Below, one piece after another: positions 26,813 to 36,782 of a stretch of 64,000 nt of DNA; within the stretch, counting starts at the first letter, position 1; each line of letters starts with the position of its first letter. The stretch comes from Chamaecyparis obtusa. Its lineage: Eukaryota; Streptophyta; Pinopsida; Cupressales; Cupressaceae. Made by a program: the position numbers and the translations under genes. The stretch lies in assembly GCA_027943335.1 (NCBI GenBank), contig BSBK01006751.1:102001-166000 (forward strand). Reading direction: 5' to 3'. Under the pieces are notes generated by a model, which saw nothing but the letters and a program-made list of their open reading frames with translations, had not been told where the DNA came from and ran no database searches.

Positions 26813-26845
26813 TGATCGCATGGAATATTCTCTCCCCATGCGATC
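26813..26845. repeat. Palindrome 1 of 5
   Basis: Arms TGATCGCATGG and CCATGCGATCA, 11 perfect pairs, loop about 11 bases. First of five related palindromes sharing the core GATCGCATG. Confidence 0.8.
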
Positions 26846-26956
26846 ATGCGCCCACCGTCTGATTAGATGTCGTTGGTTTGTCTGCAATGGGACCACGTAA
26901 TGATTCATCATCAAGGTGTTAGGTTGTGATTGGATGAGCTAGTAAAATGTTCAGTT

Positions 26957-27002
26957 GTCGCATGATCGCATGTCATAAATTTCTGACATGCGACCAAGCG
27001 AC
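26957..27002. repeat. Palindrome 2 of 5
   Basis: Arms of 19 bases, GTCGCATGATCGCATGTCA and its near complement, with a loop of about 8. Confidence 0.8.
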
Positions 27003-27081
27003 CGGTTACTTCTTGTGCTGGGTCCATTGGAGGGGAGGGCAGTGGTCCCACTGGTGGTTATGTGGCATCCTATGGGTGGCT

Positions 27082-27127
27082 GTCACATGATCGCATGTCA
27101 GAGTTTTCTGACATGTGATCATGCGAC
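27082..27127. repeat. Palindrome 3 of 5
   Basis: Arms GTCACATGATCGCATGTCAG and complement, about 20 pairs with two mismatches, short loop. Confidence 0.8.
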
Positions 27128-27281
27128 TGGTTGACACTTGTTCCTCAGCTCGGTGGTAGATGGTGATGCGGCATTTTCTGATTGGTTGATGTGGCGGAGA
27201 CATGGAAATTATCGATGGGGCTGTGGTCAGAGGGGCTTGCGGGTTGGCCAGTGTGTTTCAAGATTTACGACTGGCGTGACA

Positions 27282-27335
27282 GTTTGTCGCATGTTCGCAT
27301 GAACCAATTTCATGCTTTGCGATCATGCGACAAAC
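27282..27335. repeat. Palindrome 4 of 5
   Basis: Arms GTTTGTCGCATG...CGCATGAA and TTCATG...TGCGA..CATGCGACAAAC, with small bulges. Confidence 0.75.
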
Positions 27336-27390
27336 CCTATGTTTTGGCGGTGGCGGTCATACGACAAGGTAGAAGGGTGACGTGGAGGTA

Positions 27391-27438
27391 TGTCACATGT
27401 TTGCATAGCCCATTTCCTGGCTATGCGATCATGCGACA
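27391..27438. repeat. Palindrome 5 of 5
   Basis: Arms TGTCACATG..TGCATAGCC and GGCTATGCGATCATGCGACA, loop 8 bases. Confidence 0.75.
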
Positions 27439-27722
27439 ATTGTTCAAGCCTTAACTCTAAGATGAGATGACGTTTTACTTTTCATTCAAGCCTTAACTAT
27501 AACCAATTATTCTATCGAGGCAATGAATAGATTACACGTATCTGTCAGTACATTACTTTAATTCTATAATTAATTCAAATTTCAAATCGATATGATAATA
27601 AATATACTTAGTACATTGCTTTAATTCTACACATCGCCTATGGTAAATGGTAATATACTTAGTACATTACTTAAAACTTTACTTTATTTCTATCTAATAA
27701 ATGCCAAATTAAGAATGATACT

Positions 27723-27844
27723 TTTCAAGCATATTGCTGGTCCTTATAACATTTACGGAAAACTATCGGCGGAAACATGACACGTGTCATGTTTCTGCCG
27801 ATAGTTTTCAATAAATGTTATAAGGACCAGCAATATGCTCGAAA
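27723..27844. repeat. 122-bp near-perfect palindrome centred on CACGTG
   Basis: The two halves are complementary outward from the centre at 27783/27784 (GACACGTGTC) with only a few mismatches. Weaker complementarity reaches about 27711-27856. This is a foldback (MITE-like) unit inserted in, or carried by, the hAT-like element. The centre is a perfect G-box. No clear target duplication is visible. Confidence 0.8.
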
Positions 27845-28657
27845 TTCATCTTTGGCTGTTGATACGTATTAAATCCAACGGACGTTTGTCATTTGAGTCT
27901 GACGTCATTATCATAGTCATGGGTGATGGGACTGGGACTGTGGGACCCGATGCAACGTGTCAGTATTCAAATTTCCAATAACAAATAAATTAATTCAACT
28001 ATTTGGAAAATAATTTCGCCATTTTTTTATAAAAATGGTATCGGTTATTAAAATATTCGCCAGCCAATACCCATATTTCAAAACATAATTCGCCATCAAT
28101 ATTAATAAATTTATTTTTTTTAAAAAAATTTAATCGCCATTTTTTTATAAAAATTGTGTAAACTATTAAAAAATTCGCCACCAAATATACATAGATTGAC
28201 ACATAATTCGCCAACACTATTAAAAAATTTTCACCCAAATCACATGTGATTCGCCACAATTTTATACTTTTCAGGAGGGGGGGGTTCCTTAAAGTTATCC
28301 CTGGTCTAATATCATTCCCAAATCTCCAAAATTGCCTTATAATCTTCAAAGATAACTCTCTATTTCTTCTCTAATCTCTCAAAACCTACAAACTACAATG
28401 TGATAATGAATTACCAAAGGACCAACCCCTTCTCCTTACCCATTTTAATGGTTAAATAAACCTAATTCAAATTTCCAAGTCCTTGCAAATAAAAAATGAC
28501 ATATATCCATTCCATCCAAGCAAATATAAAAGTCAATGAAGGCATTCTATGGATATTTGAGAGTTCTAATGCGGATAAATAAAATAATTCCAAGATAGGT
28601 ATCCTTAGTGTAGAAATAATAAATGCACATATAAAATCTTCACAATATTTAAATTTA

Positions 28658-28900
28658 TTGGCACTAATTGGTTAATACATTGGATTTCATTGTGAAGATC
28701 CAAGTTCAATTCCCAATAGGGACATATTAAGTGGAAATCTAAGTTGTGACTCTTGGTCCTCCATGGTGAGCTTCTAATGTGGACATGGTTTCTAAATAGA
28801 AGTGGATTTCTAATTAGTGACTCTTGTTCTTCCATAGATGATTTCTAATGTGTTTTCTCACAATGAGCTTGTATTGGTATAATATTGATGCTCATATGAA
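28658..28900 (+). mobile_element. tRNA-derived SINE fragment
   Basis: An A-box-like GGCACTAATTGGTTAATACA (from 28660) and a B-box-like AGTTCAATTCC (28703-28713) are spaced as in RNA polymerase III promoters of tRNA-derived SINEs. No acceptor stem or anticodon arm closes, so it is not a tRNA gene. The 3' end is not defined. Confidence 0.45.
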
Positions 28901-29770
28901 CAAGATATTTTTAATTGATATTCAATTCTTAAAAAACTAAGTCTTAAAATATTTATGAGAAAAATCATAACTACACCCTTACCTTTCCATGGAAAATGCA
29001 TATAGGCTTGAAAGAGTTTCTTCCAATTTTATTAACACTCCCTTAATAATTATATGAAAGTATCTTAGTCAAATATACCAAATAGGATTTCTAGAATCTT
29101 GTAGATGATCCTAGACATATACATAATAATCAAGAGTCAAATGTCACATAAGTGTGGAGGAAATATTCTTTAACAATATCACAAAATGCCCTATTCGCTC
29201 AATTATAATTGCATACATTTAAATTCACTTTTAAACATATGAATATATATACATGTGAATAAAATTTATCTAACACATAGATATCATATTTGAAGCATTG
29301 GCATAAACAAAACATTTATGGTTATTTATAAATAATCCCAAGGTCTCACAAGACGTGAGTAATGTAATAATACTAGTATGCATATAGACATGTCTCAATT
29401 ACTTTTCAAGTGGGGAAAAATGGTGAATAAATATATATTTATGTTGTAACTCTCTCAAATTACCTTTTGGTGGCTTATACATGATATATGCACACTCAAT
29501 TCACACATCAAATATATCATGGAATGATAATTAAAGAAATAATAGATATATCCAACGATTCATACACACACAACCAAACACACCACATGGTCTCAATCAT
29601 TTCATTGATTTTCATTTTATATGTTTAGGGTAACCAACGGTTAAAAAATTTAAACCAACTCATAAGATGTTAGAAGCTAGGGTGAGCACTCAATAACCCC
29701 TAGGCTATGATTAAATGCACACTTAGAGTGGGTGACCAACCTAACCCAAATAATCTTTGGAAATACAATT
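28901..29770. other. AT-rich spacer
   Basis: No frame, repeat or motif I can support. Confidence 0.5.
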
Positions 29771-29771
29771 T

Positions 29772-30030
29772 TGAGGTAAATTATGAGACATCTCATTGTA
29801 GACATGTTGTAGCCTTAGTTCCTTAGTATGGTTATACTCAACCATGCCTCAAAGAGCCCCCATGGTGAAACACGGGAGTGCATCGGTTTGTGTACTATCA
29901 TAAGTGGAACCCCTATCTCTAAGTGTCCATATGGGTGCTACAAGGGGTGTCCCACCTTATGGGATTTGAACTTAGTTATGTGGTGTGAAACTTATCATCC
30001 CCTCTTCACACCAAACCCAAACTAATTGGA
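29772..30030 (-). mobile_element. SINE unit 1 of a tandem triplet
   Basis: On the minus strand the unit starts near 30030 (TTTGGGTTTGG), carries the B-box-like AAGTTCAAATCCC (complement of 29961-29973), then GACACCCCTTGTAGCACCCAT and a tail toward 29772. It shares this order with the next two units. Confidence 0.55.
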
Positions 30031-30038
30031 AAAAAAAT

Positions 30039-30236
30039 AGGGTTAAATTATTTGATATCTCGTTACAAAATGGTGGTGAGCTCAATTCCTTAATATGATT
30101 ACATTGACAATACCCCTTCCTTTTGGTGTTCCTATGGCCACTACAATGGGTATCCATTCAATAAGATTTGAACCTAGAATTGTGGGTTGAAACTCTTCAT
30201 TTACCACAAGTAGACCCAAACTCAATGGGTAAAATT
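30039..30236 (-). mobile_element. SINE unit 2 of a tandem triplet
   Basis: Same order as unit 1, shorter by internal loss. The B-box-like GGTTCAAATC (complement of 30165-30174) is the best match to consensus of the three. Confidence 0.55.
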
Positions 30237-30237
30237 T

Positions 30238-30506
30238 TGGGGTAAATTGTAGGGTATCTCATAGTAAATAGGGGAGTGTATTTTTTCCTAATATTGATAC
30301 GTTCTCAATTATACCTCAAGGTGCCCCTTTGGTGAAACATAAGGGTGGGAATTGATATATTCATTGCAAAAGTGTAAATTCTTCCTTCGAGTGTCTCCAT
30401 GACTACTTTAAGGGGTGTCATATTTGGTGGGATTTAAAACTAGGTTTGTGATGTGAAACTTCTCATTCCTAATTGCTAGACCCAAACCCATTGGGCATAA
30501 TTGTGT
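30238..30506 (-). mobile_element. SINE unit 3 of a tandem triplet
   Basis: Starts near 30506 with TGGGTTTGGGTCTAGCAATT, an A-box-like head, and has a mutated B box (complement of 30429-30443). Head-to-tail with unit 2. Confidence 0.55.
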
Positions 30507-30787
30507 GAATTTTATCTTCATAATATACATTAATAAATCAAATATTAAAGTGGATTATTTATTCCATACAATAATTTGCACGTACAACATTCATGTATTT
30601 CAAAAATATTATAAAGGAATAAATGATAATATAACACTATCATAAATCAGATATGGATCTACACATAGCTATCATTGCCAATACATAATCAAGTTTTTTC
30701 CATATTAAACTTATTCAATAAATACAATAACTAAAAGCATATGAAATGATGATAATTAAAATGTGATCTAATCATCATACACTATAT

Positions 30788-31444
30788 TGTAATATCCCCC
30801 TAGGATATTATTTCCATATTTTACCACAAAAAATTCTAACAGATAATTTGCATGCAATTTATTTTCAATTTATCCAACACATTGTATAGAAAAATATAAA
30901 ATATCTAGTTGAAATAGATAAATATGAAAATTGCATTTAAATCTTCAGTAGAACAATAAAAGATCCAATTATAGTCACAGAACTTACAGTCATATTGGAT
31001 AACCATAAATATGAATTTGAAATACAAATGAGACACCTAAGTGATATCTCCAACAGACAATGAGTTTTCGTCCATTGTCTCCAAGCTCGAGGGTTTTTGT
31101 CCTCAAACCAGCTAAAAGCCAAAGCTCCTGAATTCTCCAAGAGGAGATAATAAAACAAACATAAAGAAAACATTATGAGAATGAGCCCCTTAATGTTGTT
31201 TTAAAGCACAACCCTGTGACTCCTCATTTCCCTTTTGTCTGTCTCTTCGCATTCCTTTTGTCTGTCTCTTTACTTTTCCTTTTTAACTTAAAATGACTTT
31301 ATTAATTTTTCACTAGGCTCCATAAAAGTCATTTTAATACTTTATTAAATAATTAAACTAAGTTATCATTTAATTTGATATAATTTGACAACTTAAAATT
31401 CAATTATTCAATTAACTACAAATGTCCCAAAAGGGGACATTACA
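30788..31444 (-). repeat. 3' LTR of the PDS5-carrying element
   Basis: Ends are TGTAATATCCCC (left) and GGGGACATTACA (right), an extended inverted terminus. Compared with the other LTR it contains an extra stretch of about 130 bases (around 30955-31085). Confidence 0.8.
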
Positions 31445-31460
31445 GTCCTCCCTTCTTAGA

Positions 31461-33401
31461 GATTGTTTGCCCTTGGGCAATCTATATTTACCTGTTGAAA
31501 CCCAATGTATGTATCTCATATCAACCTCAAGAATGTTGTCCACCAATCTGTTGCACTACTCTAATATAAATAATACCATGCCTGAAATTATGAAGCCACT
31601 CATCAAAATCTCACTGAAGTAATGCACCAAACATGTCGATGTCAGGATCCCAAATTATCATGCTATAATAATTGTCAAATATGAGGAGATAGTAGTATCT
31701 CAAGGAGTTATCAACACTGAGAAACTCTCCAACTGTAAATGATCTCCCCTAGAAATGCATGACACCCATCATAGACACATAATAAAATATAGCAGCTCTT
31801 CATGAGTTGCTAATGTAAAAATCAAATTGCTCAAAAGCTAAGGTCAACATCTACGGTGCAAAGGAACTAGTGCAACAGTAATCAATCTCAAATACTATTG
31901 AATTCGTATGAATCATGAGTAAGGGAGTAGTTGAAAATCCATCTCCTATGCTCAAACCATATCTACCATCAATTCTCAACCAAGAACTACTCAATTGTGG
32001 ACCCACTAAATCCATCCAACTCATTTGTAGATCAAAATCCAAACCCCTATGTAAGTTGATCAAATAGTAGACAGTAGTACTAACTATAGAAATTGATCCA
32101 CTGCTCCAATCCTAGGACCAAAAATCAATACTAGAAACTGCACCTAGATCCCAAATCCTGCAATCAATTACATTCACATCACTGGAGTCAGAAAGATCTC
32201 CCTCATCCAACTCGAAGGGTGGATTATCAATTGTCCAATCAGCATCCACCTCAAACAAAAAATTGTCAACAACCTGAATATTATCCTTTACTCCCAATTC
32301 ATACTAAAGTTCTGGTTGGCCCTAAGATTTATTATGTGATCTTTTAGGACAATTATCCAAATCATAAGTCTATTGTATGTTTTCAAGTTCCTTAATCACT
32401 TCCTTGAAAAACTCAATCCTTCCTTGGTCTTCCTACTCCCTGAAATGATCAGTAATAACAATCTGATTTTTTGCTTCTTAGAGAGCAATTTGTGTATTAT
32501 ACAATATTTCATGTGTATCGTTAAGCTCCCTTATGAGCTTATTAACCTCATCCTCATTTTCCTTCAATTTATCAACATATACTTCAGCAACCCTTAAAAT
32601 ATGATCAATGTCTGAAAGAAAACACAAATAATCTGATTTCATAGATTCAATGGCTACTTTGACCACCTGCAAGTCAACAACATAAGAATCACCTTCCATA
32701 CCTCTTTGTCTCTTTTCCATCCAAGCCTTCCTACAGATATCTTCAATGATCCTATGAGTGTCGTCATAATGTACCAAGGCTACAACTATCATCTTATTGG
32801 TGATCTTTAGCTCATTTATCAAAGTATGTGTCACAACACTATCATCTTGGTTTGCATTGTTTAATTGATCCTCCAAAGCACCATCATCCATTTGTTAACT
32901 GTTACTATTAAGAACACATGACTCATCATACTTTTCACGAGTGTTGTCAATGTCATCATAGGCCTCTAAATCTTTATTTCATTGCTTTGTGTGCAAGGTC
33001 AAGGCTGCTGCTATGTCATCATTTTCAAAATAATTCTGAACATGTGAAGATTCATACACTTCATTGAAAACATCTTGAGACCCCCAACATGCTCTCACAT
33101 TGAGTAAAACCATCCTCAATAGAATGTTTGTCAATCACAACCTCCAGTCACCAATGTAGAGATTTGTATATCCCTTATTAATAACAACAGCTGAATCCAT
33201 CTCCTCACAAGCATTTGTGATATTTTGTTGGAACAAAGTTGTGAGATTCATGTCTTCTTCATCGCTAGTCAGAATCTCTTTCACTGCATTTTCTTCTTTT
33301 CCAATCCCATAATTATGACCAGGTGTCCAAGTGCCCTGACATGTGAAACAAATATGCTCTCTTCTCATTTGGTTCTTACTTTTTCTTAGGAGATCCTGCA
33401 A
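31461..33401 (-). pseudogene. Gag-like frame with zinc knuckle and acidic tail
   Basis: Four open segments (33401-33135, 32891-32478, 32297-32112, 32063-31851) are all in one frame, separated by stops, giving some 600 codons of colinear decayed coding sequence. Near the start is CFTCQGTWTPGH, the CX2C...W..GH form of the knuckle found in gypsy Gag, with the last cysteine replaced (HNY). The middle has a coiled coil (LKENEDEVNKLIRELNDTHE), and later parts are rich in D, E, W and S. The final codons, NRLVDNILEVDMRYIHW onward, run into the purine tract. RNA binding is likely for the knuckle; the rest is unrecognised. No pol motif is present, so this appears to be the whole 3' coding capacity of the element. 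Confidence 0.55.
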
Positions 33402-34196
33402 CCTGTAAGTTCATTGAGATTAGTTCATTTTCAGTCAACTATTGCTTGAACTTCTCAATCTTTTTGTTGATTAATCCTATTAAGAGCTCATAAGCATAGG
33501 TGACATTATGTTCATTTATCCATATAGATAACAAGTCTGATTGAAACTTTTTTTTAAATATCATCATCCTCATCTAAGATTAAGGACATTATGGTTTGCA
33601 TACAAGCTCTCACATTGTCTGGATGATGTTTCCTAATTTCAATTAAGAAGCATTGAAACATTTGAAGAATCATTTTATCACATATGAGATCCAACATAAT
33701 GATAAATGGCCTAGCTCTTTCCATAATTTATAGAATCTCGGCCCTCTTGCCAAAGGTGGGGGCTTTGACATCATGCAATCCATTACATAAGCTCTCCACT
33801 TGTAGAACCTTCATTAGTATGTCATCATTGTAAGGTGTTACAAGAGTTGTTATTCATATAATCACACTGAGACATGAAACAACTACAAGTCTGACTTCTT
33901 TACACAAATGTTCCAATAACCTATGTTGGACCAAAGCAAGCATTCAGGGCTGCAAAGCCCAATTTAGAAGTCTCCAATCTGACTGGTCTACTTTGGACAA
34001 GTACAATTCAAATTCTTCCATCTTAGAAAGAACACCATCATGAAAATTCATGGACTCTAATTGTAATTCAATCAAATAGAGACAATCTCCGACTTCCTTT
34101 TCTTTCTGCAAGTCCTTTAGTTGATCACCATTGATTGAATGTAGTATTGAATTCCTTTGAGAAAAGATTACTTTTCAAATCTGCCAATGACTTCAT
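33400..34196 (-). pseudogene. PDS5-like (cohesin regulator) gene fragment, intronless and decayed
   Basis: PDS5 is a HEAT-repeat protein that controls cohesin on chromosomes in the nucleus. From ATG at 34196 downward the peptide follows the N-terminal part of plant PDS5 proteins block by block: KMEEFELYLSKVDQS (first helices), KEVRLVVVSCLSVII then ITTLVTPYNDD, the F-G-K-R-x-x-I-L segment, FIIMLDLICDKMILQMFQ, and HHPDNVRACMQTIMSLILDE. The last three blocks are the most diagnostic. Roughly 250 of the usual 800 or more residues remain. There are frameshifts near 34135 and 33570 and several stops; one TGA replaces the arginine of the family's E-I-T-R-I-T segment. No intron interrupts the span, although host PDS5 genes have many, which points to capture from mRNA. 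A gag-type frame follows at once. Family recognised from memory, not by search. Confidence 0.75.
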
Positions 34197-34985
34197 TTTG
34201 ATTACGGTACCTTTCAAGAAAGATGATACAATTGTAAGAACACATGTTCTTATAAAACAAACTCAATTTGTATGGTGATTAAATTTGTAGAAATTTGTTT
34301 GCCACTTGATTCAGAAAATTCTAATGACTATATTCAATAGAAAACCAATTTCCCAAATCTGATGTAAAAAAACATTCCCACAGTAAAACACCCAACTACT
34401 TATGAAGCCAAATTTATGTTGCATGTAAGACAAGACTACCAGATGACATTTAATCAAACACTTGAGTGAATATAGCATTCATTACTTGTTACTCCTTTCC
34501 CATGGTAATTATGTCAAACACTTTGCATTCAAACTCCAAACAAAAGACAGTTCACTGTTAGCTGAAATTATGTGCTTTGCTGCTACAGGACTGAAGTGGA
34601 CACATTAAAAATATACATAAAGTTTGTCTGATTTCACCAGTTAGGCATACACAGGTTTTTCAAGTTGTTACAGATTTGCCAATTTATGAACATCGATAAT
34701 CATGCATTTAAATTACAAGGAGGATTTTGATTAAATAGGGACTAATTTTCCATCATAGAATCTGTATAAGAATTTCATAGCAGAAATATGAAATCCAAAG
34801 CCTTCCCTTTTTACAGAGACTACTATAGATTTTGATGTTAATTTTCAGAATATACAAAGGAGCAAGATGCAATCTAACCTGAGATGATTTTGGTGCAAGC
34901 CAACCATTGAAGAGGAACATATTACCACTCCATACTGTCATTAACAGTAGAACAAGGACAGAAAATGTCCAGTCCGTTTACATTA
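34197..34985. other. Interior of the LTR element without readable frame
   Basis: AT-rich, no persistent frame on the minus strand. It may be leader or captured non-coding sequence preceding the PDS5-like fragment. Confidence 0.4.
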
Positions 34986-35005
34986 AAGATACCACTGTCA
35001 TTGTT

Positions 35006-35880
35006 TTGATTATGTAAAAATAGGTTTTGAAAGGACCCAAAACCTTTTACGGCGATATTACAAAATAAGCATTAAAGTTCCAGTGGAAACAATGCAATAG
35101 CACCAAAAGGAAACACCAAAAAACTAACAAGTCCATCAAAAGAAAAACAGAGAAAAAAAGGACAACAAAAAGACAGCAGGACAGCAGAAAGTTGGCTAGA
35201 TAGTCTTCATTAGTTCAGTCGTCTGTTCAGCCAATATCTGCATATTTGCAGAGGACACTTTGAGTTCCTCTAGATCTTTGTTCTTGTGATCCTCCAAATT
35301 TTTGAAGCTTGATCTAGTCCTTTTACTAGGTCTGTGATCCTCCTTAACCTCCATGGGCGTCTGCTCCCCTTTTCCCTGCCCCATCTTGTCCACAAGTATC
35401 TTGACATGCTCAGCCAAGGCCTTGAGAATGGTAAAACTTTTCTCAGTGATGTTACCCATCATCTTCTCCAGCCACTCAATTCTGTTCTCCATTTTATCAA
35501 TTCTCTTAAGCATGTTTCCAACCTTCACCACATCCCCCTCTTTTATTTTGTTCTCCATTAAAATGATTCTGTCTGTGAAGGTCGTTATCCCCTCAGCCCT
35601 ACCAACAACCTCCTTCAATTCATCAATACATTGTCCCATAGTCTTCTCTCCCAAATTCATTTTTCCAAGAGCCCCAATTTCCTTCTAAAACTGTTGGATT
35701 TGGGTTTTAATAGTATTGATGTCATTTTTCATGGTGTTGAGGTTGTTAAAGAAAGCAGTACACCCCAGATTATCAAAGTCCCTTTTCACACAAACCATCT
35801 CCTCCTTGGAGCTCTCCACCCTACAATAAATATTAAGGCCGGATAAAATAAATCGCAGCTCTTGTCCTCCTTTTATCATG
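35006..35880 (-). mobile_element. Coiled-coil unit with LINE-type 3' tail
   Basis: On the minus strand ATG at 35879 opens a frame of 228 codons to 35196, broken by one TAG (35685-35687, CAG-like context). The peptide is almost wholly coiled coil (MENRIEWLEKMMGNITEK; LEELKVSSANMQILAEQTTE), with a basic patch PSKRTRSSFK. After the stop comes a T-rich 3' region and then GGTTTTGGGTCCTTTCAAAACCT and ACATAATCAAAACA near 35010, closely resembling the LINE end at 38740-38815 in this window. Coiled coils occur in LINE ORF1 proteins, where they drive trimer formation, but here no zinc knuckle, endonuclease or reverse transcriptase is present. The likeliest reading is a non-autonomous LINE relative inserted into the LTR element. 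Target duplication not found. Confidence 0.45.
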
Positions 35881-36256
35881 TAAGATTCAATATTTAAATA
35901 TTTTCCTCAATTATTTTTTTCGCCCAACTTTGGGAAGGAAATAATTCATAAAATATATTGACAATGGCACCTAATAGTTTCAAGACTTTAATATTTATAA
36001 ACCTTCTAGAGAAACTCATGCCAATGAGAGATAGCCAATGTTATTGAGGGCCACAAATATGAAGAACTATCTCCTATAATATTTTATTTCTCTTTTAATC
36101 TTGTTGATGAAAAATTTACGTTGCCCTTAATTTTAAAAAAATAGGAATAATTTATTAATAGAGGTTCTAGAAATCTATTGAATATACCCAACAAGATGGC
36201 AGGTTCGAAGCTCTCTCTTATAAAACCTTCATAGGCTGACATGATGAACCAACTCT

Positions 36257-36777
36257 AATTTTGCGATATTATTTCCAGATTTTACCACAGAAAATTCAAA
36301 TAGGTAATTTGCATGCAATTTATTTTCAATTTATCCAACACATTGTACAAAAAAATATAAAATATCCAGCTAAAATAGAGATTTATGAAAATTGCATTTA
36401 AATCTTCAATAGAACAACAAAAGACAATGGTTTCCGTCCTCAAGTGAGTTGAAAGTCAAAACTCCAAAAGTCTCCAAGAGGAGATAATAAATCAAACATA
36501 AAAAGCATAATGAGAATGAGCCTCTCAATGTTATTTTAAAGCACAACCCTGTGATTCCTCATTTCCATTTTGTTTGTCTCTTCATATTCCTTTTCTATCT
36601 CTTTAGTTTTCATTTTTAACTTAAAATTACTTTATTAATTTTTCAATAAACTCCATAAAACTCATTTTAATACTTTATTAAATAATTAAACTAAATTGTC
36701 ATGTAATTTGATATAATTTGACAACTTAAAATTTAATTATTTAATTGACTACAAATGTCCCAAAGGGGGAAATTACA
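36257..36777 (-). repeat. 5' LTR of the PDS5-carrying element
   Basis: Matches 30800-31444 along most of its length (for example GGTAATTTGCATGCAATTTA against GATAATTTGCATGCAATTTA), minus an internal segment of about 130 bases. The inner end has lost the terminal TGTAATATCCCC. A worn primer site may lie at about 36230-36250 on the minus strand. Confidence 0.75.
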
Positions 36778-36782
36778 TATAT

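Larger units (their letters stand above)
25849..28303. mobile_element. Non-autonomous hAT-like DNA transposon, 2455 bp
   Basis: Both ends start CAGGGAT when read inward and stay loosely alike (CAGGGATNNNTTTARGG). The flanks are GTCTAATG (25841-25848) and GTCTAATA (28304-28311), an 8-bp duplication with one mismatch, as hAT transposases make. Subterminal zones are rich in TTCGCC or its complement, at least eight on the left (25866-26290) and seven on the right (28015-28260), the arrangement used by hAT transposases for binding. The middle (about 26450-27450) is much GC-richer than its surroundings and carries five related palindromes. Frames of 65-96 codons in it show no transposase motif. The element would be mobilised in trans. 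Assignment to hAT rests on terminus, duplication length and subterminal repeats. Confidence 0.75.
30788..36777 (-). mobile_element. Non-autonomous LTR retroelement carrying a PDS5-like fragment
   Basis: Direct LTRs lie at 30788-31444 and about 36257-36777. The outer edges are flanked by TATAT (30783-30787 and 36778-36782). Orientation is minus: a purine tract (complement of 31445-31457) sits directly before the low-coordinate LTR, making it the 3' LTR. Read on this strand, the interior holds a degenerate leader and primer region, a nested coiled-coil unit with LINE-type tail (35006-35880), a PDS5-like fragment (34196-33400), a gag-type zinc knuckle and a long acidic frame to the purine tract. 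No protease, reverse transcriptase or integrase is visible. The target duplication is low-complexity, so boundaries rest mainly on the LTR alignment. Confidence 0.75.

Noticed and set aside
26813..27438. CRISPR-like array
   Set aside because: Palindromes are spaced unevenly and differ in sequence; no uniform repeat-spacer pattern, and the DNA is plant nuclear.
28658..28720. tRNA gene
   Set aside because: A and B boxes are present but no acceptor or anticodon stem can be closed; it fits a SINE head.
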